Positions 13,149 through 25,369 of a DNA stretch of 64,000 nt are shown here, piece by piece. Position 1 is the first letter of the stretch, and each line of letters starts with the position of its first letter. Made by a program: the position numbers and the translations under genes. A model generated the notes under the pieces. It made no database searches. It was not told the origin of the DNA and saw only the letters and a list, made by a program, of their open reading frames with translations. Source of the stretch: Gyromitra esculenta (Eukaryota; Ascomycota; Pezizomycetes; Pezizales; Discinaceae); the NCBI GenBank assembly GCA_038503075.1, contig JBCAML010000015.1, forward strand, positions 1,426,001 through 1,490,000. Reading direction: 5' to 3'.

Positions 13149-13837
13149 GGAGCTTGTTTAGCGCGATAAACACCCGCTGCTACCGCGTATCTGGACGCCA
13201 CGTTGGCTCGAATCCCTGCCTCGGCTTCCCGCACGGCTGCCTCTTGCGAAATTTGTGCGCGGCGCCAATGGCCGTGCTCGTCGCGTCTACCCGCATGACG
13301 GATCAACCAGGACGGGTGCCACAGCGTTGGAAGAAGCAGGCCGGGAGAGAGCAGAGAGGGTGCACGGAGACAAGGCGCACGGAGACAGGGGTAGCTTGAT
13401 GACAACGGCTGGCTGGCTGTTGAACTGTCACTGCAGTTGAAGCCTCTACCACAATACAGTACGTATTTGCGGGGGGCAATGGGCATTCTGTGTGACGGGG
13501 AGGGAGTCGCCGCTCTGATCGTTTGTGGGGGTGCTATTCCGGGATGTCTCTGCGTGGGTTCCAGAATGTCCATCCACACGTTCGCGCTCCTTCTTTCCAT
13601 CTCTGGGAAGGCAGCGGAGCCGATCGTGGGTAGATGTCGCGACGGCAGGACAGAAGAAGAGAAGAAAAGGCAGATGTGCAGTAACATCCTGGACTGTCTG
13701 TTACACGCGCTCAACTACTGTCAGCACGGACGGGGTGGGCATTGATATATTCGGTGGGCTTTCCCGCGGTCTTTTTGGTTGCAGGTCTGCTTTCACGCGC
13801 AGTAGCAAAGTGTAGTATTACTAGGTGCTGGTACTAT

Positions 13838-13905
13838 TGCTACTGCTACTACTGCTACTACTGCTACTACTGCTACTACTACCATCACCAACACTACCAC
13901 CACCA
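13838..13905 (+). repeat. trinucleotide-type microsatellite upstream of the permease
   Basis: A (TACTGC)-like array grading into CACCAC/ACCACC units, ending about 55 bases before the permease ATG, so probably within its 5' leader or core promoter. Length changes here could alter expression; that is inference. Confidence 0.85.
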
Positions 13906-13959
13906 CCACACTGAACTCTATCTAGTCTTGGTTGCAGCTACGGCCAGGGAATTCTCGCA

Positions 13960-15942
13960 ATGTCGACTTCCATCAGCACAGCTTCGCGCGAAGAACAGCC
14001 AGGCGATAAACACACCAGTACGTCGGCGGTCGAACCATACTCGCCCCATGGAAATCCCCATTCAGAGGGCAGCTGGCCCCACCGGGCGAAGGAGGAAATG
14101 GTCTTCCTGTTCACGACAAAGGAGGGATTGCTCGGGGACTACGAGCAAGTTCCCCAACCCTCAGTAATCCCATCAAAGCTGACGTCCGGATAGCTACCTA
14201 TGGCTTCTCACGCCCGATATCCCGCCGTTCAACCGGAAATACCAAGACCGAGCACAGCCGTTCTACGGCATCAACGACCGGATACCGCTCCTGCTCACAG
14301 TCCTACTGGGTCTGCAACATGCATTAGCCATGATTGGCGGTGGTGCGTTTCCCCCCTCCCCCCGTTAAACACCATAGCTAACCCAGCCCACCAGTCGTAA
14401 CCCCCCCACTCCTAATCGCCGGCGCATCAGGCGCCAACCTCTCCCCGGCAACGCTCTCCTACCTCGTCTCCTCGTCCCTCATCCTCTCCGGCATCTTCTC
14501 CTTCCTGCAAATAATGCGTTTCCAAATCTTCAACACCGGCCTCTGGATCGGGACCGGGATGCTGACCGTCGTCGGCGAAGCCTTCGCCGTGGTCCCCATC
14601 GCGCAAGCATACTTTGCAAACCAATACAAAGCGGGGCGGTGCGCCACCAGCGCGGCGTCGGGCGCGAAGCTGCCGTGTCCGGAAGCGTACGGCCGCTTCA
14701 TCGGCTCCGTCGCCGTCGTCATGTTGTTCCAGATTGCGATCTCGCTCGTGCGCCCGCGCACGCTGATGAGGATCTTCCCGAACCTGGTCACGGGCATGGT
14801 CATGGTGTGTATTGGCGCGGGCCTGACCGCGTCGGGGATCAAGTCGTGGGCGGGCGGCAGCGGGCCGTGTATGGCGCGGCCGAAGGACGGCGTCTTCAGG
14901 CTGTGTCCGAGCGCTGCGGCGCCGCAGGCGCACGCGTGGGGGTCACCGGCGTTCCTGGGGCTGGGGTTCGCCGTCTATGTTACGATACTGGCGGTGGAGA
15001 TGTTTGGCGCGCCGTTGATCCGGAATTGCAGTGTTGCGGTGGGGCTGGCGGTGGGTGCGGTTATTGCGGGCGCGACGGGGTATATTGATGGTGCGGGAGT
15101 GAGGGCGGCGCCGAGCGGGACGTTTCTGTGGGTGAAGACGTTCCCGCTGGGAGTGGATGGGAGCCTGGTGTTGCCGCTGATTGCGTGCTGCATTACCACG
15201 AGCATCAGCTGTCTGGGGGACATTGTGGCCACGGCGGAGGTCTCGGGGATCAATATTGAGGACGGAGAGGAGGAGAACGGGGATCTGGATAAACGGGTGC
15301 AGGGCGGCTTGACGGCGGACGGCATTTGGAGTGTGTTGGCTGCCCTGGCTACCTGTACGCCGACTGTCTGTTTTGCTCAGAATAATGTATATCCCCCCCC
15401 CACGTCTTCTACCACTCCCTCTACCAGATCTCTGGGAGTTTCTAACTCTCCCACGTAAACAGGGCGTGATAGTGCTGACCGGCTGCGCCTCCCGCCGCGC
15501 CGGCTACGCCTGCTGCCTATTCCTCCTCATCGCCGGCATCGCCTCCAAATTCGGCGCCGCGATAGTCGCCCTCCCGCCCAGCGTCATCGGCGGGATGACA
15601 ACCTTCCTCTTCACCACCATCGTCGTCAGCGGTCTGCGCATCCTCTCCGCCGTGCCCTGGACACGCCGGAACAGGTTCATTGCGACTGCGGCGCTCACGC
15701 TCGGCGTCAGCGACCTCGTCGTGCCGAACTGGGCCGCGTTCTTAATGCCCTCGGGCGCGAGCACCGGCGCGCAGGGATTCTACGACGGCGTTGGGCTGAT
15801 TGTGCAGACTGCGTATTGTGTAGTTGCGTTTGTGGCGTGCACGCTGAACGCGATTATGCCTGAGCCGAAGGGTGCGCAGACGGCAGTGAAGAAACTGCCG
15901 ATGGTGGAGGAAAGAGAGGAGGGGGGTGCGAAGCATGAGTAG
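13960..15942 (+). CDS. NCS2/NAT family purine permease (UapA/UapC-like)
   Basis: Proton-coupled plasma-membrane transporter, probably for uric acid and xanthine. Four exons: 13960-14144, 14194-14342, 14395-15386 and 15463-15942, giving 601 residues. The first intron starts with GC rather than GT (GCAAGT...ATAG); only this choice keeps frame and restores the family's GDYDY segment, so it is a GC-AG intron. Family marks are FTTKEGLLGDY near residue 50, LLGLQHALAMIGG in TM1, and the NAT signature QNNGVIVLTG (Gln440, Asn441, Asn442, Gly443, Thr448, Gly449). Gln at the first position is the nucleobase-transporter form. In UapA the residue after Thr is Arg; here it is Gly, which is within the published motif. 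Multiple hydrophobic helices follow to a charged tail (EEREEGG). No purine-catabolism gene is adjacent. Confidence 0.94.
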
Positions 15943-18900
15943 GTGTTTGTATATAATGCGTTGATTGGATTGGGGGGGGGGGAGGTTTTGCATGCATATG
16001 CAGGAGATACGAAAGAAAGAAAAGGAAACGTTTATTTTCACGGATTAAGGGATTTTATTTTATTTTTCTTTGTTACTTTTGGGAATGTTTAAAAAAAAGG
16101 GATACGAATTGTTTATTTTTTGAATGGCTTTAATAAATACTTGAATTATTGGGGAAATACAGAGTTGTGGTAGGTATTGTTCACGATTGGGCTTCCTATA
16201 GGCCAGCATTCCCAGCGAATAGGTAGCAGCGAGGAAGATGCTGCAACGAGTGACAATCCATGATTCCGATCGAGCCTACGCTTGCTTGCTTCGTGTAATC
16301 TCTGTCCACCCACGTTTTAGAGAAAACATTGCAGCCGAGCACATCTCCCCCCAAAGCCCTCCCATCCCCTCCCTACCCAAATCTCCCTGAACCGTCACAA
16401 TATGCACTCTGCAAATGCGACCAGAGTGTGTGCGATTGATCGCAGCATCACGATTCACCACTCAGGGCTTTCTCCACAAAGCATCCCTACAAACGCAAAG
16501 GTACCCCACAAACCAACATCACACACACACCCACACAAAAAAAAGCAAACAAGAAAAGGGAACATGTCACCTCGTGGTGGACGGTGGTGCCGCAAATCGC
16601 CCAGACCTGCCCTGACTTCGCGTCTGATGACCCTGACCTCTTTCAGGAAGGTATGAAAAATCTCTTTTTCACCCCCCGCGTAGATGCTTACGTCACGAAT
16701 ACATAGCGATAGTGCTGCTTTTATTGGTGGTTATGGTGACTTTTTATTGGATCTGGAGGAGGATGGCGGGAAGACCGCTCCTATTGCAGGCAATACTCTT
16801 CGGGTTCCGAGAGCGAGCATGTTACACTTGAGGGCTCGGATGATGTGTATCGGCTTACAGTGCGGGAATATTGGCGTGTAGTCACTCTTACAGCAGCAAC
16901 TGTGATATCGATGTAGATGATTCATTCGGATCCTCGAGCTCCAGCTCGAGTTACTGGCTTCTCTCAGGTCCCTTCCCGGGGATGGGCATGATGGACGCGA
17001 CCGGTTCCAGATCCCGAGGCCCAAAGCCAGTACCAAAGCCAGTACCGAGGCCAGCCCCGATCGCGGAAGAGGAGGGAGGACAGTTGGTGAGATACACTAG
17101 TTGACACCACCTAGCCCACATCGAAGCCTGAGCTGTCGTTCAGTCCTTTTGTTATAGATTACTGGTCTAGCCCGCCAAGGGTGTATACGACAACAGTGCA
17201 GACGCCAAACGCCCGCATAGCATCGCCAACTACCCATGCAGCACTGCCAGCGACTCGTATAGCACCACCGACAATTGAGCCAGCGCTTCCGCGCGAGTCT
17301 ATCTCCAAGAAATTGGCGGCTCCAAGAAACGCGGGGGCAGTTCGTAATTGCTACTAGCGATTGCGTATCTTCTAGGTGTGGGCGTAGGGAGATGGTAACT
17401 GGGTGCTGTCAGATAAACGATTGTGTAAATATTTCAGAGTGGGGGGGTGTTACCCAGCGCTTGCTGGTTGAGTGTAAGCTAGACCGGTTTTTTTTATAAC
17501 GGAGAATATAACGGATGGGCTTTATGTATTATGCGCTGTAATGTGACGGAGAGTTCTCGCTGATTTATGATTGACATGCGGCTAGGGCCTGGGCGCGCAG
17601 CACGCGCACGGCACCGCTGGGAAGGTTCACACCCGCTGCAGGATTTCCTACCTGGAAGGGAATTCATACCCCCACATGGATGGGAACACCAAAATGGGGG
17701 GGCTTTGCGGCAAGGATCTGCAGACAGGTGGCCCGTCCCGCCATCTTGACACTTCTACTCTAGTGATAATATAGAGTAATGGAGGTAAAATAGCACCAAC
17801 CCGCGTTACACCATTCACAGTTGCGCAATATGTTGCTGCATGTAGCTGAGATGGTCACCGGTTCGGGGACTTATTCAGCGTGGGGAATCGTGCCAACCTA
17901 ATCCTGACATGCATATGTTTGTTGATTTTGGGTATTTTACTGGCCAGGCAGTAGGATTTGGGTTCGTTGGTGAACTGGTATTCCAAAAGTAGCAGTGGCA
18001 AATGTATCACATTGGAGAATGTGGATTTCTAACAAGCCACTGCGCCAGATTCGATTGATTAGCAGTGACCTCTGCAATCGTTGTGCGGATTTGCTAATAT
18101 GACTGCGATAGCAAACAAGAATTCGGACGTAGCGATTACCGGACTCACGCAGCAATCAAACAGAATTTCTGTATTTGCGTTTCTTTGCCATAGACTACGA
18201 TAACGGATAGTTAGATACGGATGAATAATAGCTAAACTTAACCCGCAGGAGATACTTATCTATTTTGAATTGCTAGCTATCAAAAGTATTTTGCTTCCTG
18301 GGTCGCAGGCTCACTGGCTCGATAAGCTTTCGCGAGGCATAGCACGTCTTCCAGCTTTATCCTAATCTTTCGCTGGGGAGGCCGTTCTAAACAAACTCTC
18401 AGAGAGATCCTCTTACTATACATCGTTATCTTGTTGATGGCCCCCGACCTTTCGATCGTGCATAATTCTCCGACAACCCTCGTATTCATCCCAGTCTTCA
18501 CCGATCTCAATGTTTACTCACAGTCTTTGATCCTTTACGTTATCAGCAGGGAATTTAGCCTAAACAGTAAATGCTGGCTTCTGAGGGCTTATTTATATTC
18601 ATGTCGAATCTCCCTTTTCTATTATAGCAACCCCACCACCTGAAGCGATCTGCGCTAATTCGTTTGAGTAACATTGATGAATGATTTGCAAAAAAATTTA
18701 AGCCTAGCAGTTCTGGCGTCAATACCCAAACCACTGAAGTCAGAAGGTAAATTCTCCGCCGCTGGCGCTATAGAATATATCCTGCCTTCCAACTCATCTA
18801 ATATCAAACTAAACGGTGATCACCATACTTCATAAAACCGACGTCATCCCCTTTCACTCAATGTGTCTGGGTAACTCTGGGTAGTATGGAGCCTCTATCC

Positions 18901-20885
18901 CAGAGCCAGGCCGATAGATTTCCGAAGAGCGGTGTTCCTCTCCCAGGTGGGGCGTAGAGGTTATTGACGAATATATTGCCCCGAGTTTTCATGTCGGGTT
19001 TGGTCTGCAATTGTAGTCTTGAGATTCCAACAGCTGAACCAGGAGAGGTTTTTGTTAGAATATGGCTTGCATCAGCATACTTCCGAGGTTCTAGATACTC
19101 TAGAGAAGCATACCGTATTCAAATATTGTGTTAGTTATCCATATATCTATTTAGAGGAGATTAATACGAATTTCCTACAGAGACCTATAATAAGCCACCA
19201 GGGTATTTCTCTTTTTTATTCTTGGGCATATTAAACGTCAGACTGATTGTTGGCTTGTGCTGGAGTCAATAATGAGCTTGTTCTATTGCGTTTGTGTTTC
19301 ATTTCGCTATGATTTTATTAGTATTTTTATTAAAGAATAGAGGGGACCACTGTATCTATGAAATGGGCGATTTTTCATTGAGACCAAATAGGTACATAGA
19401 CAGCATTTTTCTGAATCGGGATCTGATAATATGCCACACAATTAGCAAGCTGGAAATGAACATCAGAGTCACTATTTTCGTAAGACTCGCTGTTGTGTGA
19501 GTCAGATGAATATTTTAGGGGAACGCCTATCCCGAGCGCTCCTGGTATTAGTCAATAGTGCCGAAAGTTTAGAGCGTTGTGATATACGTAATTGTATATC
19601 TTAAAAGTCCAATTGCTTAGGCATTCTTCATATGATGAGTATCTATCGACGCAAAGGGTTGGTGAAGGTGTGGTTCCGAAATGTCCTCGGCTGGTAGTTC
19701 TTGGGATCCTCGCTCAAGGTACCTTTGAATTTCCTTTAATCAAAGCTTTGGAATCTTAGCTGTTAATGTTCTTGTTTGTAGAATGTAGCGCGGCAGTCGT
19801 GGATGAATCAACTTCTTCCATGCTCCAATTTTTATACCAGTATGTGATTAGGCCGACCAATGCTACTGTTGCAAAGGTGGTAGTGGAGGGTTGAATTGAG
19901 TTTTGGTGCTGTTGTCGATGGGGGGACGGAAATATTTATTAATAGATGAGGCATAGCATGCCCTCTGGTTTTGAACTTGTATAATATCGCAAATTGGATG
20001 GATTCAATCCTGCTGTAATATGGAGAAGAGGTGGATGATGAATGGAGGCTGTAGGTTGTGATGATGGTGGGGTGGTGGGGTTGCTGGAGCCACCCGAGGG
20101 TTAGGGTTTATCTGATGGTAGCCTGATGGCTCCAGACCTCAATCCTCCGTCTCATCCCCCGTCTCATCCCACCTCATCCCAGAGAATCTCTTCCATCTTC
20201 AATGGTTGTCCTCGAGGCTGATTGTGACATCACGTGATTGGAGAGATCTCGTCTTAGGTGTTCGCCTGTTGCCTAAGCTAGAAATCATGCAATGGATGCA
20301 TGTCGCTCGATGAGGCTACCGTTGATATGCACTCGAGCCCCACCAGGCTCCAGACCCCGCAAACCAAACCAGTTGTTTCGGTCAACCAGGGAAACCAATT
20401 GTTTTGAAACGAACGGATCTTTACCACCGGTAGATAGCTATTCCTCACGTGTCGACTAACTTGAAGCGAGAGAAGAAATACTTAGACTTGGGAATCCACA
20501 GGATGGCTAGAGCATTGCAATGTCATGTCCAGCACGCAGATTACATTCCATCCCTCGGAAGCCGATAGCCGTTCTCAGCTCTCGGTTGTCAGCCCTTCAG
20601 CTCTTCAGCTGGGCAAGGAGGGGTTCATTCCGTGTCTTACCTAGCTGGTTACAGCTTGTCAACGTCATCTCTCCCGAGACCCCACTCCTCATCTCATCCT
20701 TATCCCCGCTTCATCATCGCCAACGTTCTCGTTCTTGTTCCTGCTCCTGTTCCTGCTCCTGTTCTCGCTCCATTAAAAACATCTATTCACTTCTAAGATA
20801 TCCGTTACATATCTTTTCTCACTCCCCCCACTCCAGAGTAGGGCTCTAAAGCTCTGGTCAAAAAATATCTGACTAGTTGCCGCTC
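15943..20885. other. long intergenic region, no gene recognised
   Basis: 4.9 kb without a supported gene. Small frames at 16402-17104 include a Ser-rich stretch and a Pro-Lys-Pro-Val repeat, but show no splice-consistent reading frame or family motif. 17.8-20.4 kb is AT-rich. Approaching the phospholipase gene (20700-20775) the plus strand has a TTCCTGCTCC-type degenerate repeat, likely part of the promoter or 5' leader. Confidence 0.5.
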
Positions 20886-23800
20886 ATGGGGAAACCAGAC
20901 GGACATCGCTCTCGCTCTCGCTCTCGCGACCGGAGTCGCAGGCGTCAGGGCTCTCCCAATCGTGAGTCTCGCAGCCACTACAAGAGAGACTCAGACGATG
21001 AGAGGCGCGAAAGGAAGGAGAAGAAGAAGGAGAGAGGCTATCTCGGCGACGAAAATAGATCTGGTGAGCATGGGAGGCCCAGAAGCAGACCCCAAAGTAG
21101 CGAGCGCGACCGTAGCTTCCCCGTGGAGCATTATGGGCGGTACCAAGAAAGTCAAGGCTGGGGCGAGCGCCCGAATGTCCAGACTTATGGCCATCCGGGA
21201 TATGGAACTCAACCGCAAACGTACCAACCCTCTCAACCCCCTCAGGGTGGTGTGTATGGTCAGGACGCATATGGGAGTGGTCATGGAGTGTATGCGTACC
21301 AACCGACCTCGCCGCCCCCAGTACAGTATCAACCTCCTGCCTATCAGCAACCTGCTTATGGTGATGGTGGTGCGTATAGCGGATCCTACCAGTCACCACC
21401 GCACCAGCCACCAGTTGGCTATGGAGGTGCTTATAATCAGGGATATCCGCCTCCGCCTGGGCCGCCTCCTCCGCAGGCATATGGCTACCACCAGTCCGAC
21501 TACCGTCCTCAAGAACAACCTGCTGCCTACGGTGGTTTGTTTCCACCCCCACCACCTCAGCCGGCACCGTATGGACACGAGCAAGGACAATATGGCCAAG
21601 GATACCAACCTTCGCCTGGTCCCCCCGCCGGTACGCCGGGATATCACTCTCCGCCTCCAAACCCACCCTACATCCCGCCGGGTGGTGGCGCCACCTACAG
21701 CGGACCTGCTGGGTATGGCGCGAGCGAAGGTGTCCACGCGTACAAACCACAGCATCATTCTGCTCAACAGCAATACGAACCACAGGGTCCGAATAAGTAT
21801 GGTTCAGCTCCCTACGGTGCCGGGACAGTACCTTTACAACCGACGGCGACGATATCGACATCAAGCCTTAACCCAGCGAGCCCTGGAAAACCGACCGCGG
21901 GTGGATTTTCTGTATCCGCACTGAGTACTTTCACCACAGGATTGAACTCAGCATTGCATTCGTATGCTAGAACACTCTTTCCGGCGACGAGTACTCACAC
22001 ACCTGCAGGTGACATTGGAGCGTCTGGAGATAGTGGTGCTCCAGCTCAAAGGACGGGGAATAGGTTTGATTCATTCGCACCTGTGAGAGGAGGAAATGGT
22101 GTCAAGTGGTATGTTGATGGGAAGGATTACATGTATGCCGTCAGCACAGCTCTGGAGAGAGCAGAAAAGAGTATCTGGATCATGGACTGTATGTTGCAGC
22201 TGTCCTTACTGGCATGGCATTGCGGTGAACTAACGTTCCATGGCAGGGTGGTTGAGCCCCGAGCTCTATTTACGAAGGCCGCCAGCACTCCACCAAAACT
22301 ATCGCCTTGACCGTATGCTCAAGGCGGCGGCCGAGCGAGGTGTTCGCGTCAACATTATTGTGTACAAAGAAGTAGAGAAGGCACTAACGCGTGAGTTTCT
22401 CAAACCCGTTCTCTCCCCACTCATTTCCTCACTCATTTCACAATCCACTCCATCTTCTCCCAAGCCTCTTTCCTTCCTATCTTCTGTTGCTTGTAGTGTT
22501 GCGCTCCCCCTTGCTTTCCACGGCCTCGAAAAACTCGAAGCCAAATGCCTGTACCCCTCTGACTCCTCTGGGATTCTCACAGTCGATTCTCACCACACAA
22601 AGATCTATCTCGAGTCATTGCATACGAATATTACCGTCTTCAGGCATCCCGATCATACACCGGACCGAGCAACAATTCAGAGTGATATCTTTAGCAAGTT
22701 TACGACGGGGACATACACACTCGGAGATGGTTTGAAGGGTTTGTATGGTATGAAAGATGGAATTGTCCTTTACTGGGCTCATCATGAAAAACTTTGCTTG
22801 GTCGATGGCGAAATCGCTTTTATGGGAGGATTGGATCTTTGCTTTGGTCGTTGGGATATGAACCATCATCCTATTGCTGACGCTCACCCAACTGATCTTA
22901 ACGGGATCGTGTTTCCGGGGCAGGATTTTAACAACGCCAGGTGATTGCCTTTCAGGGATACGTTTAGAGCGGATAGTTGTTAATTGGGTGGCGTAACAGG
23001 TTAATGGATTTCAACAACGTCAGTAACTGGGAACAAAATAAAGTTCTCCGCACCGAGAACTCCCGCATGGGTTGGTCCGACATTGCCCTCTCACTCATCG
23101 GGCCTTGCGTTAAAGACCTCCAACGTCACTTCTTCGACCGTTGGAATTTCATCTACAATTCGAAGTACGCGGTACGCAAGGTGGATCGTTATCAGCCTCT
23201 CGATGAACGGCTCATCCAAGGACACGGCTACCATAGACAGCAAATTAAACAGAAAATTCACGGTGTAGGCCGCGCGTTCCTTGAGGGTACAGGCCGCTAC
23301 GAACAGGAACAAGAAGAGCGAGCGTATGGGCACGACAATAGCGGACGCTTCGATGACTTGGCAGGGGTTCAGTGCCAAATTGTCCGTTCCGCCTCAAAGT
23401 GGTCCCATAATCTCCCTGCGACAGAGCACTCAATCGCACATGCATATATCGAAATTATCACTGCTGCGAAGCACTTTGTTTACATCGAGAATCAGTTCTT
23501 TATTACTGCTACAGACGATAAGCAGAATCCGATCATGAACAAGATTGGTCGTGCGATTGTCGATCGGATTCTCCGTGCTGCGCGGGAGAGGCAGAAGTTT
23601 AGGATCATTGTTGTTATGCCAGCCATTCCTGCATTTGCAGGTGATTTACAGGCCGAGTCGAGCTTGGGGACGAGGGCGATTATGGAATTTCAGTATCGCT
23701 CTATTAACAACGATAGGGGATTCTCTATCATGGAGCAGATTGCGAAGGCTGGAGTAGATCCAAAGCAATATATCCGCTTCTATAACCTAAGAAACTACGA

Positions 23801-24965
23801 TAGAATTAACACATCTGGGGCTATGAGCCAAACTCAGCAAGCAGCAGGCGTCAACTACAATACCGCTGCCGCAGCGCTGGATCAGCAAGTCGGCGGTGGA
23901 TATACTCCAGCGGCTTTTGGGTACCCTCAGCCTCAAGGAGATGAGTATGCTCGTTATCAGAGAGCAGCCCCAGGCGGCAGCACCGAGTTGGACAGCGTTG
24001 CTAGATGCGCTATGCTCAATGGTGGCGACATCCGCCAAGTCCCATGGACCGGTGACCCAGCAAAGGAAATGGATAGCTTCGTCTCTGAAGAACTGTATAT
24101 CCACTCTAAACTCCTCATCGCTGATGATAGCATTGTTATCTGCGGTTCTGCAAATCTTAACGACCGTTCTCAGTTGGGAGACCACGATTCTGAGATTGCA
24201 ATTGTTATTGACGATCCCACACCGCTCCCTTCAGTTATGAACGGAGCTCACTACCAGGCATCTCATTTTGCAGCTACTCTTAGACGACAGATATTCAGGA
24301 AACATCTCGGTCTCATCCCTGCGCAAAACCTTCAGAACTTGGACGAAAACATGGAGCCAGTGCCCGTGCCTAACATCTACGACTTTGACTCGGCAGAAGA
24401 TAGACTGGTCGCGGACCCGCTCGGCGACCAATTCTGGGAATTCTGGAACGTCACTGCTAAGACCAACACGGACGCCTTTGGAAAAGCATTCCACACCGTT
24501 CCTAACGACTGTGTGCAGAACTGGAAACAATACGAAGAATGGTGGAGTATATGGTTTGCGCCGAGCAAAGCGGAGAAAGCCCGTGTTGATAAGATCAACA
24601 AGGAAAAGACGCCCGCGCCAGGCATTCCTGCTAAGAAGGAGACTGCTGAGGAAGCAGTGCTGAAGGGGCTAGCGACGGAGAAGGCGAAACTGGAGGGCGA
24701 GAAACCGAAGCCGTTGATTCCATGGGGCCATGTTGTGAAGGCGGAGTTTTCTGAGGGCCAGCAGGGTGTGAGGGAGCTGAAGGAATTGCTGAGTCGTATC
24801 AGAGGTAACCTGGTGGAGATGCCGTTAGAGTTTTTGAGGGAGGAAGATATCGCAAAGGAAGGGCTGGAATGTGAGTTTTTTCCTCTTTCCCTCCTTTTGG
24901 AGATGTGATGGGTGCAGTGCTGACTTGGTGTAGTGAACGCTTTGACGGAAACGATTTATACTTAA
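20886..24965 (+). CDS. phospholipase D (plant/PldA-type, no PX-PH), long disordered N-terminus
   Basis: Hydrolyses phosphatidylcholine and related lipids to phosphatidic acid, at membranes. Five exons: 20886-22188, 22247-22390, 22583-22940, 23000-24870 and 24934-24965, giving 1235 residues. Start is the first ATG (MGKPDGHRSRSR). Residues 1-60 are Arg/Ser-rich and ~70-330 a Pro/Gln/Tyr/Gly-rich low-complexity region. Catalysis is by two HxKxxxxD motifs: HHEKLCLVDG (His550, Lys552, Asp557) followed by IAFMGGLDLCFGRWD, and IHSKLLIADD (His970, Lys972, Asp977) followed by GSANLNDRS. The end NALTETIYT is family-typical. PX and PH domains are absent, so it belongs with the filamentous-fungal PldA type rather than yeast Spo14. 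Intron 2 (192 nt) is unusually long, a multiple of three and free of in-frame stops, so its retention would insert 64 residues ahead of HKD1. Confidence 0.95.
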
Positions 24966-25369
24966 GTTGGTGGATACATGTGATGTTACACTTATTGGTT
25001 CGGTTGGAAGCCTTCTTCTCACTTTGTCTTTGTCTTTGTCTGTTTCTGTGTATGCGGTATTTGGTGTTTTTTGGTAAGGACTTTTATACCAAACGGTAAT
25101 AGGCTATTATTTGAATAAAAGGATTAGTGATTATGAGTAACTGTCTAGATCACTTGATAGCCTTTTTTTGCTATGGTACGAAGGATGAACTACGTAGATG
25201 AGAACGCTTTTAGCTGCATGTAATCTCGTAGAGTAATACTGGTTTCTAAGAAGAGTAGGCGTTGGCGTGTGGATTGTGGCCACTCGAGTATTTAACCCTA
25301 ACCCCAATCAAGGGATCGCCTCTGCACGGACCACCTCTTGATAACCACAGTCTCCTTACGTGAGTGTCG
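24966..25369. other. intergenic, phospholipase 3' flank
   Basis: About 400 bases, AT-rich, with a TTTGTCTT run near 25025. No gene seen. Confidence 0.6.

Larger units (their letters stand above)
11784..13959. other. intergenic with microsatellites
   Basis: 2.2 kb between the P450 and the permease. Long frames exist here (for example on the minus strand at 11865-12446 and 13007-13714), but their translations are rich in Arg, Ser and Pro without any domain, as GC-rich non-coding DNA gives. The stretch holds a CT tract (13082-13121), a GTGC run (13128-13148), an AT run near 12846-12860 and the TACTGC array upstream of the permease. Confidence 0.5.

Noticed and set aside
13007..13714. 235-codon minus-strand frame
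   Set aside because: GC-rich shadow reading with Arg/Ser/Pro-rich composition, microsatellite-derived segments and no domain or splice logic.
20884..21864. 326-codon minus-strand frame and 320-codon plus-frame overlap in the PLD N-terminus
   Set aside because: Shadow frames of the low-complexity first exon of the phospholipase gene.
4224..25000. A secondary-metabolite or degradative gene cluster
   Set aside because: The five genes have unrelated functions, wide spacing and no backbone synthase or shared pathway, so clustering is not supported.
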